From Methylobacterium aquaticum (GTDB lineage Bacteria > Pseudomonadota > Alphaproteobacteria > Rhizobiales > Beijerinckiaceae), in assembly GCF_016804325.1 (NCBI RefSeq), contig NZ_CP043627.1:1039001-1103000 (forward strand): 64,000 nucleotides of DNA, given 5' to 3'. Positions 49,489 through 59,124 of this stretch are shown piece after piece (position 1 is the stretch's first letter; every line of letters starts with the position of its first letter). A program made the translations under genes and the position numbers. The notes under the pieces were generated by a model. The model was not told the origin of the DNA. It worked only from the letters and a program-made list of their open reading frames with translations, and did not search any database.

Positions 49489-49588
49489 GAAGGTTCTCCC
49501 TTGAGCGGCGTCCCTGCGCCGATGCCCTGGCGGGCTTGAGCCTGATCGACGATCCGGGGTGGCCGACCGGGCGCTCGCATGGCCTCAC

Positions 49589-49742
49589 CCTCCGTGTCAT
49601 CCCGGGGCCGCGTCGCGGAACCCGGGATCCATGACCGCCGACGATGCAGGATGAAGCGGAGCGCTGTCCGCTCTTTCAAGACGCCTCGGCGGTGATGGAT
49701 CCCGGGTTCTCGACGTCGGCGAGCCTCGGGATGACCCGGAGG
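49589..49742. repeat. Nested intergenic palindrome inside the tetronate cluster
   Basis: Outer arms (CCTCCGTGTCATCCCG/CGGGATGACCCGGAGG) differ by one base. Inner arms (ACCCGGGATCCAT/ATGGATCCCGGGT) are perfect. The element fills the gap between ltnD and otnI and is related to the repeats at 6.1 kb and 24.8 kb. It could partly terminate transcription after ltnD. Confidence 0.7.
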
Positions 49743-49765
49743 ATTTCAATTCAGTCGGGTGACAA

Positions 49766-50686
49766 TTAGGACGCCGATCCCGTCCCGTCCGGCAGCGCCG
49801 TTCCAGTCACCTGGGCGTAGATCCGCGCCACCGAGGCGTCGTCGTCGCGGCCCATGCCGGCGCCGGAGGCCATCAGGAACATCTGGAGGGCGGCCGCCGC
49901 CACCGGCACCGGGAATTTCTGGGTCCGCGCCATGTCCTGCACGATGCCCAGATCCTTGACGAAGATGTCGACCGCGCTGCGCGGCGAATAATCGCCGTCG
50001 AGCACGTGCGGCATCCGGTTCTCGAACATCCAGGAATTGCCGGCGGATGCCGTGATGACCTCGTAGACCTTGCGCAGATCGAGGCCCTGGCGGGCGGCGA
50101 AGGCCATCGCCTCGCTCGCCGCGGCGATGTGGACGCCGGCGAGGAGCTGGTTGATCATCTTGAAGGCCGCGCCCTGGCCGGCGGCATCGCCGAGCTCGTA
50201 GAGCTTGGCCGCCATGGCGTCGAGGGCCGGTTTCGCCCGGGAGAAGGCGGCGGCGCTGCCCGAGGCCAGGATCGTCAGTTCACCCTGGGCGGCGCGCTGG
50301 GCGCCGCCGCTGATCGGCGCGTCGAGATAGTGGCGGCCGGTGGCCTCGAGCTGGCTGGCGAGGCGGCGGGCGATCTCCGGGTCCATGGTGGCGCAGGAGA
50401 CGAAGACGGATCCCTCGGGCATCGCCGCGGCGACCCCGTCCGGGCCGAACAGCACTGTCTCGGTCTGGGCCGCGTTGACGACGACGCAGACCACGATTCC
50501 CGCCTCGGCCACGGCCGCCGCCGGGCTCGCGGCGCCCCGTCCGCCCTCGGCGACGAAGCGCGCCACGTTGTCGGGCATGACGTCGCTGCCGGCGACGTCG
50601 AGGCCGGCCCGGCGCAGGGCCTGCGCCATGCCGTAGCCCATCGAGCCGAGGCCGATCACCGCGACGCGGGCGGGTGTGTCGGTCAT
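49766..50686 (-). CDS. ltnD: L-threonate dehydrogenase (beta-hydroxyacid dehydrogenase family)
   Basis: The 306-residue protein has the Rossmann motif VIGLGSMGYGMA, the substrate stretch DAPISGGAQRA and the catalytic lysine in GAAFKMINQLLAG. These place it in the 3-hydroxyisobutyrate dehydrogenase family. Its place with OtnI, OtnK and OtnC identifies it as LtnD, which oxidises L-threonate to 2-oxo-tetronate. The ATG has a GGAGG site. It is divergent from lacI across an 18-bp perfect palindrome. Confidence 0.88.
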   Translation of the reverse strand: MTDTPARVAVIGLGSMGYGMAQALRRAGLDVAGSDVMPDNVARFVAEGGRGAASPAAAVAEAGIVVCVVVNAAQTETVLFGPDGVAAAMPEGSVFVSCATMDPEIARRLASQLEATGRHYLDAPISGGAQRAAQGELTILASGSAAAFSRAKPALDAMAAKLYELGDAAGQGAAFKMINQLLAGVHIAAASEAMAFAARQGLDLRKVYEVITASAGNSWMFENRMPHVLDGDYSPRSAVDIFVKDLGIVQDMARTQKFPVPVAAAALQMFLMASGAGMGRDDDASVARIYAQVTGTALPDGTGSAS

Positions 50687-50766
50687 GCGTGTCCTCCCTG
50701 CGGGCCGGCACCGGCCCCACTGTCACGCGGTCTGACGCCGCGCCGCGATCCCCGCTCTAACATTGA

Positions 50767-50784
50767 ATTGGCAGCGCTGCCAAT
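50767..50784. promoter_or_regulatory. LacI-type operator
   Basis: ATTGGCAGCGCTGCCAAT is a perfect 18-bp palindrome with the central GC step typical of LacI/GalR operators. It lies in the divergent ltnD-lacI spacer, 81 bases from the ltnD start and 97 from the lacI start. It should control both directions. Confidence 0.8.
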
Positions 50785-50880
50785 CCGATTCAAGGACCGA
50801 TTGAGCCGGCCGGGGAACCATGACATCGTGGCGCTCCCGAGCCTCCGTGACAAGGTGCCGGGTGGGGGATGGGAGGGCGG

Positions 50881-51924
50881 ATGGACGAGGGGGGCAACGA
50901 GGTCTTCGCGGCCGAGGACGAGGGTCTGCAGGACGGCGCCCGGCGCCCGATCACCCTGGCGGACGTCGCCCGCGAGGCGCGGGTCGGCGAGAGCACGGTG
51001 TCGCGGGTCCTGCGCAGCCACGGCTCGTTCTCGGAGAAGACCCGGGCCCGGGTCGAGGAGGCGGTGGCGCGCCTCGGCTACGTGCCGAACCGCATCGCCG
51101 GGACGCTCGCCTCCACCGGCTCGCGGCTGATCGGCATCGTGATCCCGTCGCTCACCAATATCGTCTTTCCGGATCTCCTGCGCGGCGCGACCGCGGCCCT
51201 CGACCAGGAGGGGTTCCAGTCGGTCATCGCCGTCACCGATTACGACCAGGACCGGGAGGAGGCGGTGGTCGGCTCGCTCCTGAGCTGGCGCCCGGCCGGG
51301 CTGATCGTCACCGGGCTCGAGCACAATCCGGGCACGCGGCGCCGGCTCGTCGCCAGCGGCGTGCGGGTGGCCGAGCTCCTCGACACCGACGGGCCGGGCC
51401 TCGACATCGTGGTCGGCTATTCCAACCGCGCCGCCGGCGCGGCGAGCGCCCGCCACCTCGCGGGCCGCGGCTACCGCCGCATCGGCTATATCGGCCACGA
51501 CCTCACCCGGGACAAACGCGCCGCCAAGCGCTACGCGGGCTTCCGCGAGGCCTTGGGCGAAACCGGGCTCGCGCTTGCCGGCGAGGAGCGGGTGGCGAGC
51601 CCGTCCTCGGTCGAGGCCGGCCGGCACGGGCTCGAGACCCTGCTCGCCCGGGTGCCGGATCTCGACGCGGCCTATTTCTCGAACGACGACATGGCGCTCG
51701 GCGGCTATTTCCACTGCCTCGCCCACGGCCTCGCGGTGCCGGAGCGGCTGGCCCTGTTCGGCTATAACGGCCTCGATGTCGGCCGGCTGATGCCCCAGCC
51801 GCTCGCCACCATCCGCACCCCGCGGGTCGAGGCCGGCGCCACGGCGGCCCGGCTCCTCTGCGCGGGCGGGCCGTCGACGGTGGTGGATCTGGGCTTCGAA
51901 CTGATCGAGGGAGCGACCGCGTGA
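50881..51924 (+). CDS. LacI-family regulator of the tetronate cluster
   Basis: The 347-residue protein has an N-terminal LacI helix-turn-helix and hinge (ITLADVAREARVGESTVSR, then VEEAVARLGYVPNRIA). A periplasmic-binding-like effector domain follows (LIGIVIPSLTNIVFPDLLRG, VVGYSNRAAGAASARHLAGR, YFSNDDMALGGYF). It overlaps otnC by 4 bases (GTGA), so it is made with that enzyme. The probable effector is a tetronate or one of its oxo forms. The palindrome upstream is its likely site. Confidence 0.9.
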   Translation: MDEGGNEVFAAEDEGLQDGARRPITLADVAREARVGESTVSRVLRSHGSFSEKTRARVEEAVARLGYVPNRIAGTLASTGSRLIGIVIPSLTNIVFPDLLRGATAALDQEGFQSVIAVTDYDQDREEAVVGSLLSWRPAGLIVTGLEHNPGTRRRLVASGVRVAELLDTDGPGLDIVVGYSNRAAGAASARHLAGRGYRRIGYIGHDLTRDKRAAKRYAGFREALGETGLALAGEERVASPSSVEAGRHGLETLLARVPDLDAAYFSNDDMALGGYFHCLAHGLAVPERLALFGYNGLDVGRLMPQPLATIRTPRVEAGATAARLLCAGGPSTVVDLGFELIEGATA

Positions 51925-52607
51925 CGGATGTGTCGGGATCGAGCGAATCCTCCTTGCGCGAGGCGATCTGCCGCTTCGGGCGCTCGCTGTTCGAGCGCGG
52001 CCTGACGCCGGGCTCGTCCGGCAACATCTCGCTGCGCCTCGACGACGGCGGCTGGCTGGTGACGCCGACCAACGCGTCGCTGGGCTTCCTCGACCCCGCG
52101 CGGATCTCGCGCCTCGACCGTGACGGGCGGCTCCTGTCGGGCGACAAGCCGACCAAGGAGATCCCGCTCCACGGCGCGCTCTACGACAGCCGGGCCTCGG
52201 CGCGGGCGATCGTGCATCTCCATTCCACCCACGCCGTCGCGGTCTCGATGCTGCCCGAGATCGACCCCCGCGCGGTGCTGCCGCCGCTCACCCCCTACAG
52301 CCTGATGCGGGCCGGCGCGGTGGCGCTGGTGCCGTATTTCCGCCCCGGCGATCCGGCGGTGGCGGATGCGATCCGGAGCCTGGCCGGGCAGTATTCCTCG
52401 GTGCTGCTCGCCAATCACGGGCCCGTGGTCGCCGGCGACACCCTGGAAGCCGCGGTCTTCGCCACCGAGGAGCTGGAGGAGACCGCCAAGCTCTACCTGC
52501 TGCTGCGCAACCTCAACCCGCGCCATCTGACCCCGGCGCAGGTGCAGGATCTGGTGAGCCATTTCGGGCTGACGCTGCCGGATCACGGGCACGAGCACGG
52601 GCATTGA
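51921..52607 (+). CDS. otnC: 3-oxo-tetronate 4-phosphate decarboxylase (class II aldolase/adducin family)
   Basis: The 228-residue protein has the class II aldolase signatures GLTPGSSGNISLR, the catalytic glutamate region PTKEIPLHGALY, the zinc motif HLHSTH and LLANHGPVVAG. It ends with a His-rich tail (HGHEHGH). OtnC decarboxylates 3-oxo-tetronate 4-phosphate to dihydroxyacetone phosphate, completing the pathway. The GTG start overlaps the lacI stop. A fuculose aldolase role is less likely in this context. Confidence 0.88.
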   Translation: MTDVSGSSESSLREAICRFGRSLFERGLTPGSSGNISLRLDDGGWLVTPTNASLGFLDPARISRLDRDGRLLSGDKPTKEIPLHGALYDSRASARAIVHLHSTHAVAVSMLPEIDPRAVLPPLTPYSLMRAGAVALVPYFRPGDPAVADAIRSLAGQYSSVLLANHGPVVAGDTLEAAVFATEELEETAKLYLLLRNLNPRHLTPAQVQDLVSHFGLTLPDHGHEHGH

Positions 52608-52831
52608 GGGCCGCATCGGGCGGGGAGCCGTGTCGGCTCGGGCCCGCGCCGGGCACGCTCGGTCCCATCCGGCGCGGCCATCGTGTCGGGAGGGCGCCCG
52701 GGGACCGGCCTTGATGGAGATCAATGGTCGGGGAAAAAAGATATCTCCCTTTGATTTCCGGTGGGGATGGCGCATCCATCTTCGGCCGATAGTAAGATCT
52801 TCGGCCTCTCTCGGGAACGGAGAGGTCGCGA

Positions 52832-55192
52832 ATGCAGGCAATCCTGACATGCGTCATGCAGGAGCATGACGGAAAAATCCTGGTCCTCGCCGCATTCGTC
52901 TGTGCGATCGGCGTCTACGCGGCCTCGGCGATCGCCTCGCATGCCGCCCGGTCGGAGGGGCCTGCGCGGCGTCACTGGGCGCTCGCCAGCATCGTCGCCT
53001 CCGGCTGCACCGCCTGGGCGACGCACATGATCGCTCTCCTGGCCTTCGAGCCCGGCATGGAGGCCGGCTTCGAGCCGGTCCTGACCGCGCTCTCCCTCCT
53101 GCTCGTCATCGGGGGCATCGGCGCGGGCGTCGCGCTCGCCCTCGGCCAGCGCCGGCGCCTCCGCCGCTTCGCCGCCGGCGTGATCCTGGGTCTCGGCGTC
53201 ACCGCCCTGCACTATGTCGGCCAGGCCTCCTACCACGTGACCGGGCACGTCGCGTGGGATGCGGGCCTCGTAGCGGCCTCCATCCCGGCGAGCCTCGTCC
53301 TGGCGGGTCTCGGGATGGTCGCCGCCGGCGAGCGCAACCGCGGCTTGCGCCGCTTCGCCGCCCCGCTGCTGCTCGGCGCGATCGCCGTCCTGCATCTCGG
53401 CGGGATGGCGGCGCTCCGCCTGACCTACGACCCGCTTGTTCCGCTGCCCGACACCGCGATCGCCCCCGCGACCATCGCCCCCATCATCGCGACCGTCTCG
53501 GTCGGGCTCCTGATGCTCGCCGTTCTCGGCCTGCGCATGACCCTCGCCGCCCGGGCGCAGATCCGCCGGGACCGGGAGCGCCTGCGGGAGCTGGCGAGCC
53601 TCGCCCTCGAAGGGCTCGCTGTCTGCGAGGACGGCGCGATCACCACCGCCAATCGGAGTCTCGAGCTCCTGTCGGGCCTGTCCCAGGCGGAGCTGACCGG
53701 TTGTCCCCTCGCCCGGCTCCTGCCGGGCCTCTTGCTCGCCGACCTGCCGGAGCAGGAGGAGCGCGACGCCGAGCTCGTCGACGCGGCCGGCCAGGGCGTG
53801 CCCGTGCGTATCCTGCGCAAGGACATCGCGATCGGCCACAAGCGCCAGACCGTCGTCGCCTTCCGCGACCAGCGCGAGCGCCTGCGTTCCGAGGCCCGGC
53901 TGCGCACGCTCGCCTTCACCGACGCCGTGACGGGCCTCGCCAACCGGGCGCGGTTCGCCGACCTGCTCGCGCACCACGCCGCCGCCCTGCGCGAGCCGCA
54001 GGCCGGCCTCGCCGTGCTGATGCTCGACCTCGACCGGTTCAAGTTCGTCAACGACACCCTCGGGCACGGGATGGGGGACGTCCTCCTGGCCAAGGTCGCC
54101 GCCCGCCTGCGATCCGTCGTCGGCGAGTCGGACGTCGTGGCGCGCTTCGGCGGGGACGAATTCGCCATCCTCCTGCTCGGGGTCGCGGAGGCGGGGCATC
54201 CCCGGGCTGTCGCCGCCCGCATCGTCGAGGCGATCGACCGGGCCTTCCTGCTCGACGGTCAGCTCGTCCATGTCGGGGTCAGCGTCGGCGTCGCCCTGGC
54301 CTTCGCCGGCACGGTCGAGCCCGAGGAGCTGCTGCGCCACGCCGATCTCGCCCTCTACAAGGCCAAGGAGGAAGGCAAGGGAACCTTCCGGGTGTTCGAG
54401 CCGGCCATGGCCGAGCGGATGCAAGCCCGCAGCCGGATGGAGGCCGACCTTCGCCGGGCCCTGGGAGCGGGCGAGTTCGAGCTGCACTTCCAGCCCCTCG
54501 TCGACGTCCGCACCGGCGCTGTGACGGCGGCCGAGGCACTGGTCCGCTGGCGTCACCCGGAACAGGGGCTGGTGTCCCCGGCCGATTTCATTCCGCTGGC
54601 CGAGGAAACCGGCCTGATCGCGCCGCTCGGCGCCTGGGTGCTGCATACGGCCTGCCTTCAGGCCGCATCGTGGCCGTCGGACATCAAGGTCGCCGTCAAC
54701 CTGTCCCCGGTGCAGTTCCGCGACGACGGGCTGCCGCAGGCCGTCGCCGACACCCTGCGGGCCACGGGCCTGGAGGCCGGCCGCCTCGAACTCGAGATCA
54801 CCGAGGGCGTCCTTCTGGACGGCGAGGAGCGCACGCTGGCGATGCTGACCAAGCTCCGGGGGATCGGCGTCGGCCTCGCGATGGACGATTTCGGCACCGG
54901 CTACTCGTCGCTCAGCTATCTCCGGCGCTTCCCCTTCTCCAAGATCAAGATCGACCGGTCCTTCGTCAGCCTGCTCCCGGACGATGCGGAGAGCGCGGCG
55001 ATCGTGCGGGCGATCATCACCATGGGTGCGGGCCTCGGCATGGCGACGACGGTGGAGGGGGTCGAGACCGCCGAGCAATACGCCTTCGTGGCGGCCGAAC
55101 GCTGCGGGCAGGTGCAGGGCTACCACGTGAGCCGGCCGCTGCCCGCGGCGGCGTTCCTCGGCTTCCTCAGCGGGCTGGAGGCGGCGGCGTAA
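52832..55192 (+). CDS. MHYT-GGDEF-EAL signalling protein
   Basis: The 786-residue protein has an N-terminal MHYT-type membrane sensor of about six helices (ATHMIALLAFEPG, TALHYVGQASYH, LHLGGMAAL). It may bind copper or a small gas through His and Met residues. A PAS-like linker follows. The GGDEF domain has an intact FGGDEFAI active site. The EAL domain has an intact AEALVRW, NLSPVQFRD and DDFGTGYSSLSYL. Both cyclic-di-GMP synthesis and hydrolysis are possible. It is a single gene with a GGAGAGG ribosome site. Confidence 0.92.
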   Translation: MQAILTCVMQEHDGKILVLAAFVCAIGVYAASAIASHAARSEGPARRHWALASIVASGCTAWATHMIALLAFEPGMEAGFEPVLTALSLLLVIGGIGAGVALALGQRRRLRRFAAGVILGLGVTALHYVGQASYHVTGHVAWDAGLVAASIPASLVLAGLGMVAAGERNRGLRRFAAPLLLGAIAVLHLGGMAALRLTYDPLVPLPDTAIAPATIAPIIATVSVGLLMLAVLGLRMTLAARAQIRRDRERLRELASLALEGLAVCEDGAITTANRSLELLSGLSQAELTGCPLARLLPGLLLADLPEQEERDAELVDAAGQGVPVRILRKDIAIGHKRQTVVAFRDQRERLRSEARLRTLAFTDAVTGLANRARFADLLAHHAAALREPQAGLAVLMLDLDRFKFVNDTLGHGMGDVLLAKVAARLRSVVGESDVVARFGGDEFAILLLGVAEAGHPRAVAARIVEAIDRAFLLDGQLVHVGVSVGVALAFAGTVEPEELLRHADLALYKAKEEGKGTFRVFEPAMAERMQARSRMEADLRRALGAGEFELHFQPLVDVRTGAVTAAEALVRWRHPEQGLVSPADFIPLAEETGLIAPLGAWVLHTACLQAASWPSDIKVAVNLSPVQFRDDGLPQAVADTLRATGLEAGRLELEITEGVLLDGEERTLAMLTKLRGIGVGLAMDDFGTGYSSLSYLRRFPFSKIKIDRSFVSLLPDDAESAAIVRAIITMGAGLGMATTVEGVETAEQYAFVAAERCGQVQGYHVSRPLPAAAFLGFLSGLEAAA

Positions 55193-55305
55193 GGCGCCGC
55201 ACGGCGCGCCACGCAACATCGACGCGACGATCGCGACCGATCGTTACGGTGAAGCGGCGAAAGCCGTGATGTCTTACGATGACGCCGGTAATGAATTTCC
55301 GGCCC

Positions 55306-55381
55306 TGGCGCTCCCAAGGGGACTCGAACCCCTGTTTTCGCCGTGAGAGGGCGACGTCCTAGACCGCTAGACGATGGGAGC
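55306..55381 (-). tRNA. tRNA-Glu (anticodon CTC)
   Basis: On the minus strand it folds with acceptor GCTCCCA/TGGGAGC, G as discriminator and an encoded CCA. The anticodon stem TCGCC/GGCGA carries loop CTCTCAC, so the anticodon is CTC. The T-arm has GGTTCGAGTCC. Confidence 0.95.
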
Positions 55382-55497
55382 TTGCCGGGCGGGATGGCGG
55401 CTGTATAGCCACGGGCCTGGACGGGCACAAGCCCGAAATCGTATCCCGGCTCGGTTTTCGCACGAGGCGATCGAGACGTGGCGGCAGGAGAGACGGT

Positions 55498-56486
55498 GTG
55501 AGCGAGGCGGAGCTGCGGGAGGGCGTGATCCCGCCGGGCGAGGGGAGCGAGCGGCTGGACCGGGCGTTGGCGCGGCTGTGGCCGGATCTGTCGCGCAGCC
55601 GGTTGCAGGCGCTGATCCGCGAGGGGCAGGTGACCCTGGAGGACGCCGCCATCGATGATCCGTCGGTCAAGGTCGCGCCCGGCCGGCGCGTCGCCGTGAC
55701 GGTGCCGCCGCCGCGCCCGGCCGAGCCGGAGCCGGAGGCCCGCGACCTCGCCGTCGTCTACGAGGACGACGACCTGATCGTGATCGACAAGCCGGCGGGC
55801 TGGTGGTGCATCCGGGGGCGGGCAACGACAGCGGCACGCTGGTCAACGCGCTGCTCGCCCATTGCGGGGCGAGCCTGTCGGGCATCGGCGGGGTCGCGCG
55901 GCCGGGCATCGTCCACCGCCTCGACAAGGACACGACCGGCCTGATGGTGGTGGCCAAGACCGATCTCGCCCACCAGGACCTGTCCGCGCAATTCGCCGAT
56001 CACGGCCGCACCGGGCCCCTGGAGCGGGCCTATCTGGCGCTGGTCTGGGGCTATCCCGACCCCGCCACCGGCACGATCGATGCCGCGCTCGCCCGCTCGG
56101 AGCGCAACCGGGAGAAGATCGTCGTGGTGCGGGAGGGGCGCGGCCGCCACGCGATCACGCATTACCGCACCGAGGCCAAGCTGGGGACGCAGGAGCCGGT
56201 CGGCCTGGTGCGCTGCCGGCTCGAGACCGGGCGGACCCACCAGATCCGCGTGCATCTCTCGCATCGCGGCCACCCCCTGCTCGGGGACGCGGCCTACGGC
56301 GCGGCCTTCCGCACCAAGGCCAACCGCCTGGACCCCGAGGCGCGCCAGGCCCTCGACGACCTCGGCCGCCAGGCCCTGCATGCGGCGCTTCTCGGCTTCC
56401 GCCATCCCCGCACCGGCGACGCCCTCCGGTTCGAGAGCCCGCCGCCGCCCGACATGGCCCGGCTGATCGCGGCCCTGACGCCGTGA
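55498..56486 (+). pseudogene. RluA/RluD-family pseudouridine synthase, frameshifted
   Basis: The first frame has a GTG start and an S4 domain (ERLDRALARLWPDLSRSRLQ), then [15 protein letters not shown]. It loses the frame at GCGGGCTGG near 55798-55802. The second frame resumes with [20 protein letters not shown] and [14 protein letters not shown], the catalytic aspartate site, and ends RLIAALTP. One C inserted at the break restores [11 protein letters not shown], which is the family sequence. The corrected protein is about 329 residues. It would modify uridines in 23S rRNA. It lies next to rpoH, as is usual in this order. Confidence 0.88.
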
Positions 56487-56745
56487 GCGGGCCCCATCGG
56501 GATGAGAATACCTGCCCCGGACGTCTCATTGACGAGGCGGCCGGGGCCGGCTCACCCCGGGGCAGTGCGGCACCGCACGCGGCGAACCGCCACGGCAGCA
56601 CAAAACGCCGCCTCACGCGTTGGTGGCGACACCCGTCGCTACCGGGCCGGATCGCTCCCTGCTAGGATCGCAGATCGAACGACCGGCCAACGGGAGGTCG
56701 TTCGCGCTCGCCCATGTCACCGCGGGGAGCATTCAGGAGGTTGGA

Positions 56746-57636
56746 ATGGCTGCTGCACTTCCCGTGCTCGCCAACGAAGGGGGCCTGTCGCGCTACCTGG
56801 ACGAGATCCGCCGGTTTCCGATGCTGGAGCCGACGGAGGAGTACATGCTCGCCAAGAGCTGGCGTGAACATGGCGATCGCGACGCCGCCCACAGGCTCGT
56901 GACCTCCCACCTGCGGCTCGTGGCCAAGATCGCCATGGGCTATCGCGGCTACGGCCTGCCGATCGGCGAGGTGGTGTCGGAAGGCAATGTCGGCCTGATG
57001 CAGGCCGTCAAGCGCTTCGACCCCGACAAGGGCTTCCGCCTCGCCACTTATGCGATGTGGTGGATCAAGGCGGCGATTCAAGAATACATCCTGCGCTCGT
57101 GGTCGCTCGTGAAGATGGGCACGACCGCGAACCAGAAGAAGCTGTTCTTCAACCTGCGCAAGGCCAAGGGCCGCATCTCCGCCCTCGACGAGGGCGACCT
57201 GCGCCCCGACCAGGTCAAGCAGATCGCCACCCGCCTCGGCGTGCCCGAGCAGGACGTGATCGACATGAACCGTCGCCTCGGCGGCGATGCGTCGCTCAAC
57301 GCTCCCTTGCGCGAGGAGGGCGAGGGCGAGTGGCAGGACTGGCTCGTCGACGACAGCCCGACCCAGGAGACCGTGCTCGCCCGCGAGCAGGAAGGGCAGA
57401 ACCGCCTCGCCGCCCTCAAGGACGCGCTCGGCGTGCTCAACCCGCGCGAGCGCCGGATCTTCGAGGCGAGGCGGCTGGCCGACGACCCGATCACCCTGGA
57501 GGATCTCTCCAGCGAGTTCGGCGTCTCCCGCGAGCGGGTGCGGCAGATCGAGGTGCGGGCCTTCGAGAAGGTGCAGGATGCGGTCAAGCGCAACCTCGCC
57601 ACCCGCGAGGCACCGCGGACGGGGGTGCCGGCCTAA
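56746..57636 (+). CDS. rpoH: RNA polymerase sigma-32 factor (heat shock)
   Basis: The 296-residue sigma factor has region 2 (VTSHLRLVAKIAMGYRGYGL, FDPDKGFRLATYAMWWIKAA). It has the RpoH box QKKLFFNLRKAK at about residue 130 and region 4 (LEDLSSEFGVSRERVRQIEV). That box separates it from RpoD. The ATG at 56746 has an AGGAGG site a few bases upstream and is preferred over an earlier in-frame start. The 3' end overlaps the AEC transporter stop by 4 bases. It may be one of several rpoH copies, as is common in this order. Confidence 0.96.
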   Translation: MAAALPVLANEGGLSRYLDEIRRFPMLEPTEEYMLAKSWREHGDRDAAHRLVTSHLRLVAKIAMGYRGYGLPIGEVVSEGNVGLMQAVKRFDPDKGFRLATYAMWWIKAAIQEYILRSWSLVKMGTTANQKKLFFNLRKAKGRISALDEGDLRPDQVKQIATRLGVPEQDVIDMNRRLGGDASLNAPLREEGEGEWQDWLVDDSPTQETVLAREQEGQNRLAALKDALGVLNPRERRIFEARRLADDPITLEDLSSEFGVSRERVRQIEVRAFEKVQDAVKRNLATREAPRTGVPA

Positions 57637-58571
57637 AAGCCCGGCACGACCCCGAGGGCCGTCAGGCCGATCAGCACCAGGGGCATCGCCGCCAGCGCCA
57701 GCACGGTCTGCACCGCGGTGATGCCCGCCATCAGCGGTGCGTCGCCGCCGAGCTGGCGCGCCAGGAGGTAGGCCGAGGAGGCGGTGGGCAGGACCTGGAA
57801 CAGCAGGGCCGTGGCGAGCGCCGGCCCGTGCAGCCCGAGGGCCATCGCCATCAGCACGGTCGCCCCCGGCATCGCCAGGAACTTCATCGCCGAGGCCGAA
57901 GCCACCGGCCCGAGCCAGGTCCGCGCGCCCGAGAAGTCGAGCGCGGCCCCGACGCAGAGGAGGCCGATCGGCAGGGAGGCCGCGCCGAGGGTGCGCATCG
58001 CCGGCTCCAGGCCCGGCGGGATGCCCCAGCCGAGGAGCTGGAATGCCATCCCGCCCAGCGACGAGACGATCAGCGGATTGGTGGCGAGTTGCCTGGCGAT
58101 CCCCCGCGGCGTCAGCCGCGCCGCGCCGTGGCGGGCGAAGACCAGTACGCACAGGATGTTGACCGTCGGCACGATCGCCGCGTTGCAGATCGCCGCGAGC
58201 GCGATCCCTTGCGCGCCGAACAGCCCCGCGGCGAGGGTGACGCCGACATAGTTGTTGAAGCGCACGCTGCCCTGGAACACCGAGGTGAAGGCCGGGCCAT
58301 CGACCCGCATCAGCGGCCGCAGGGCGATCACGAGACCGGCCACGATCACGGTCGAGAGGATCAGCGTCAGGGCGAGCGCGCCGACCGGCACCGCCTCGAC
58401 ATGCGCGGTGGCGAGGCTGTGGAAGAAGAGGCTCGGCAACAGCACGAAATAGCCCAGCCGCTCGGCCTGCGGCCAGAAGCTCTCGGCGAGGAAGCGGCGG
58501 CGACGGAGTGTGAAGCCGAGGGCGGTGAGGAGGACGACTGGCAGGAGGGCCAGGAGGATGGCGCCGGTCAT
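57633..58571 (-). CDS. AEC family transporter (auxin efflux carrier-like)
   Basis: The 312-residue inner-membrane protein has about ten hydrophobic segments in two similar halves. It carries the AEC-type stretches GYFVLLPSLFFHSLATA and ASLPIGLLCVGAALDF. Bacterial members export or import small dicarboxylates and similar metabolites; the substrate is unknown. The stop codon overlaps that of the convergent rpoH, leaving no spacer for a terminator. Confidence 0.87.
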   Translation of the reverse strand: MTGAILLALLPVVLLTALGFTLRRRRFLAESFWPQAERLGYFVLLPSLFFHSLATAHVEAVPVGALALTLILSTVIVAGLVIALRPLMRVDGPAFTSVFQGSVRFNNYVGVTLAAGLFGAQGIALAAICNAAIVPTVNILCVLVFARHGAARLTPRGIARQLATNPLIVSSLGGMAFQLLGWGIPPGLEPAMRTLGAASLPIGLLCVGAALDFSGARTWLGPVASASAMKFLAMPGATVLMAMALGLHGPALATALLFQVLPTASSAYLLARQLGGDAPLMAGITAVQTVLALAAMPLVLIGLTALGVVPGF

Positions 58572-58737
58572 GGGGCGAGGGTCAACGGAGGGCGGCCTTC
58601 GGATGGGATGCCCGCGCGGTGCGGCGCATGCGCGGGCGCAAGCGTATGTGGTGCTGGGCTCCAGCTTAATCAGCGCGACCGTACGCGGACAGTCGATTCG
58701 ATGCCGGCGGCCATGCACGGGACGGCGACGTCCTGTT

Positions 58738-59124
58738 TTACCTCACGCGGTCCCTGACATGCGCGACCCGTTCGGGCGCCGGGAGCATGCGGGTATCGAT
58801 CGCGATTTGCTGGATCAGGAACTGCCCGGCACCAACGATCTTTCCGATATAGACGCTGACCGACCGGCTCTGCGGCGCGGTGCAGACCACCCGGATGCGG
58901 CCCGTCTTGCCGTCCTTGGCCTCGCAATCCGTACCGTCGGCCGTGACGCGCTGGAAGAAGGCCGGGGTTTCTCCGACCGCCAGCGTCTCGCCTGAGCCGT
59001 CGGCGGTCGAGACTTCGAGGGGCCGGCCGGCTTCGCCGAGCAGGTCGTGCCGCTGCCAATCGACCGCATGGGCCGTGGCGGGGAGCATGAAGGCGAGGCC
59101 GTACGACGCGATTCGAAGCTTCAT
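58738..59124 (-). CDS. Small secreted protein, function unknown
   Basis: The 128-residue protein has a clear signal peptide (MKLRIASYGLAFMLPATAHA) and a mature part of about 108 residues rich in beta-strand-like pattern. Two cysteines (DGTDCEAKD and RVVCTAPQ) could form a disulfide. I recognise no family. It is divergent from the Rieske/PQQ pair across a 600-base gap and may share that control region. Confidence 0.7.
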   Translation of the reverse strand: MKLRIASYGLAFMLPATAHAVDWQRHDLLGEAGRPLEVSTADGSGETLAVGETPAFFQRVTADGTDCEAKDGKTGRIRVVCTAPQSRSVSVYIGKIVGAGQFLIQQIAIDTRMLPAPERVAHVRDRVR

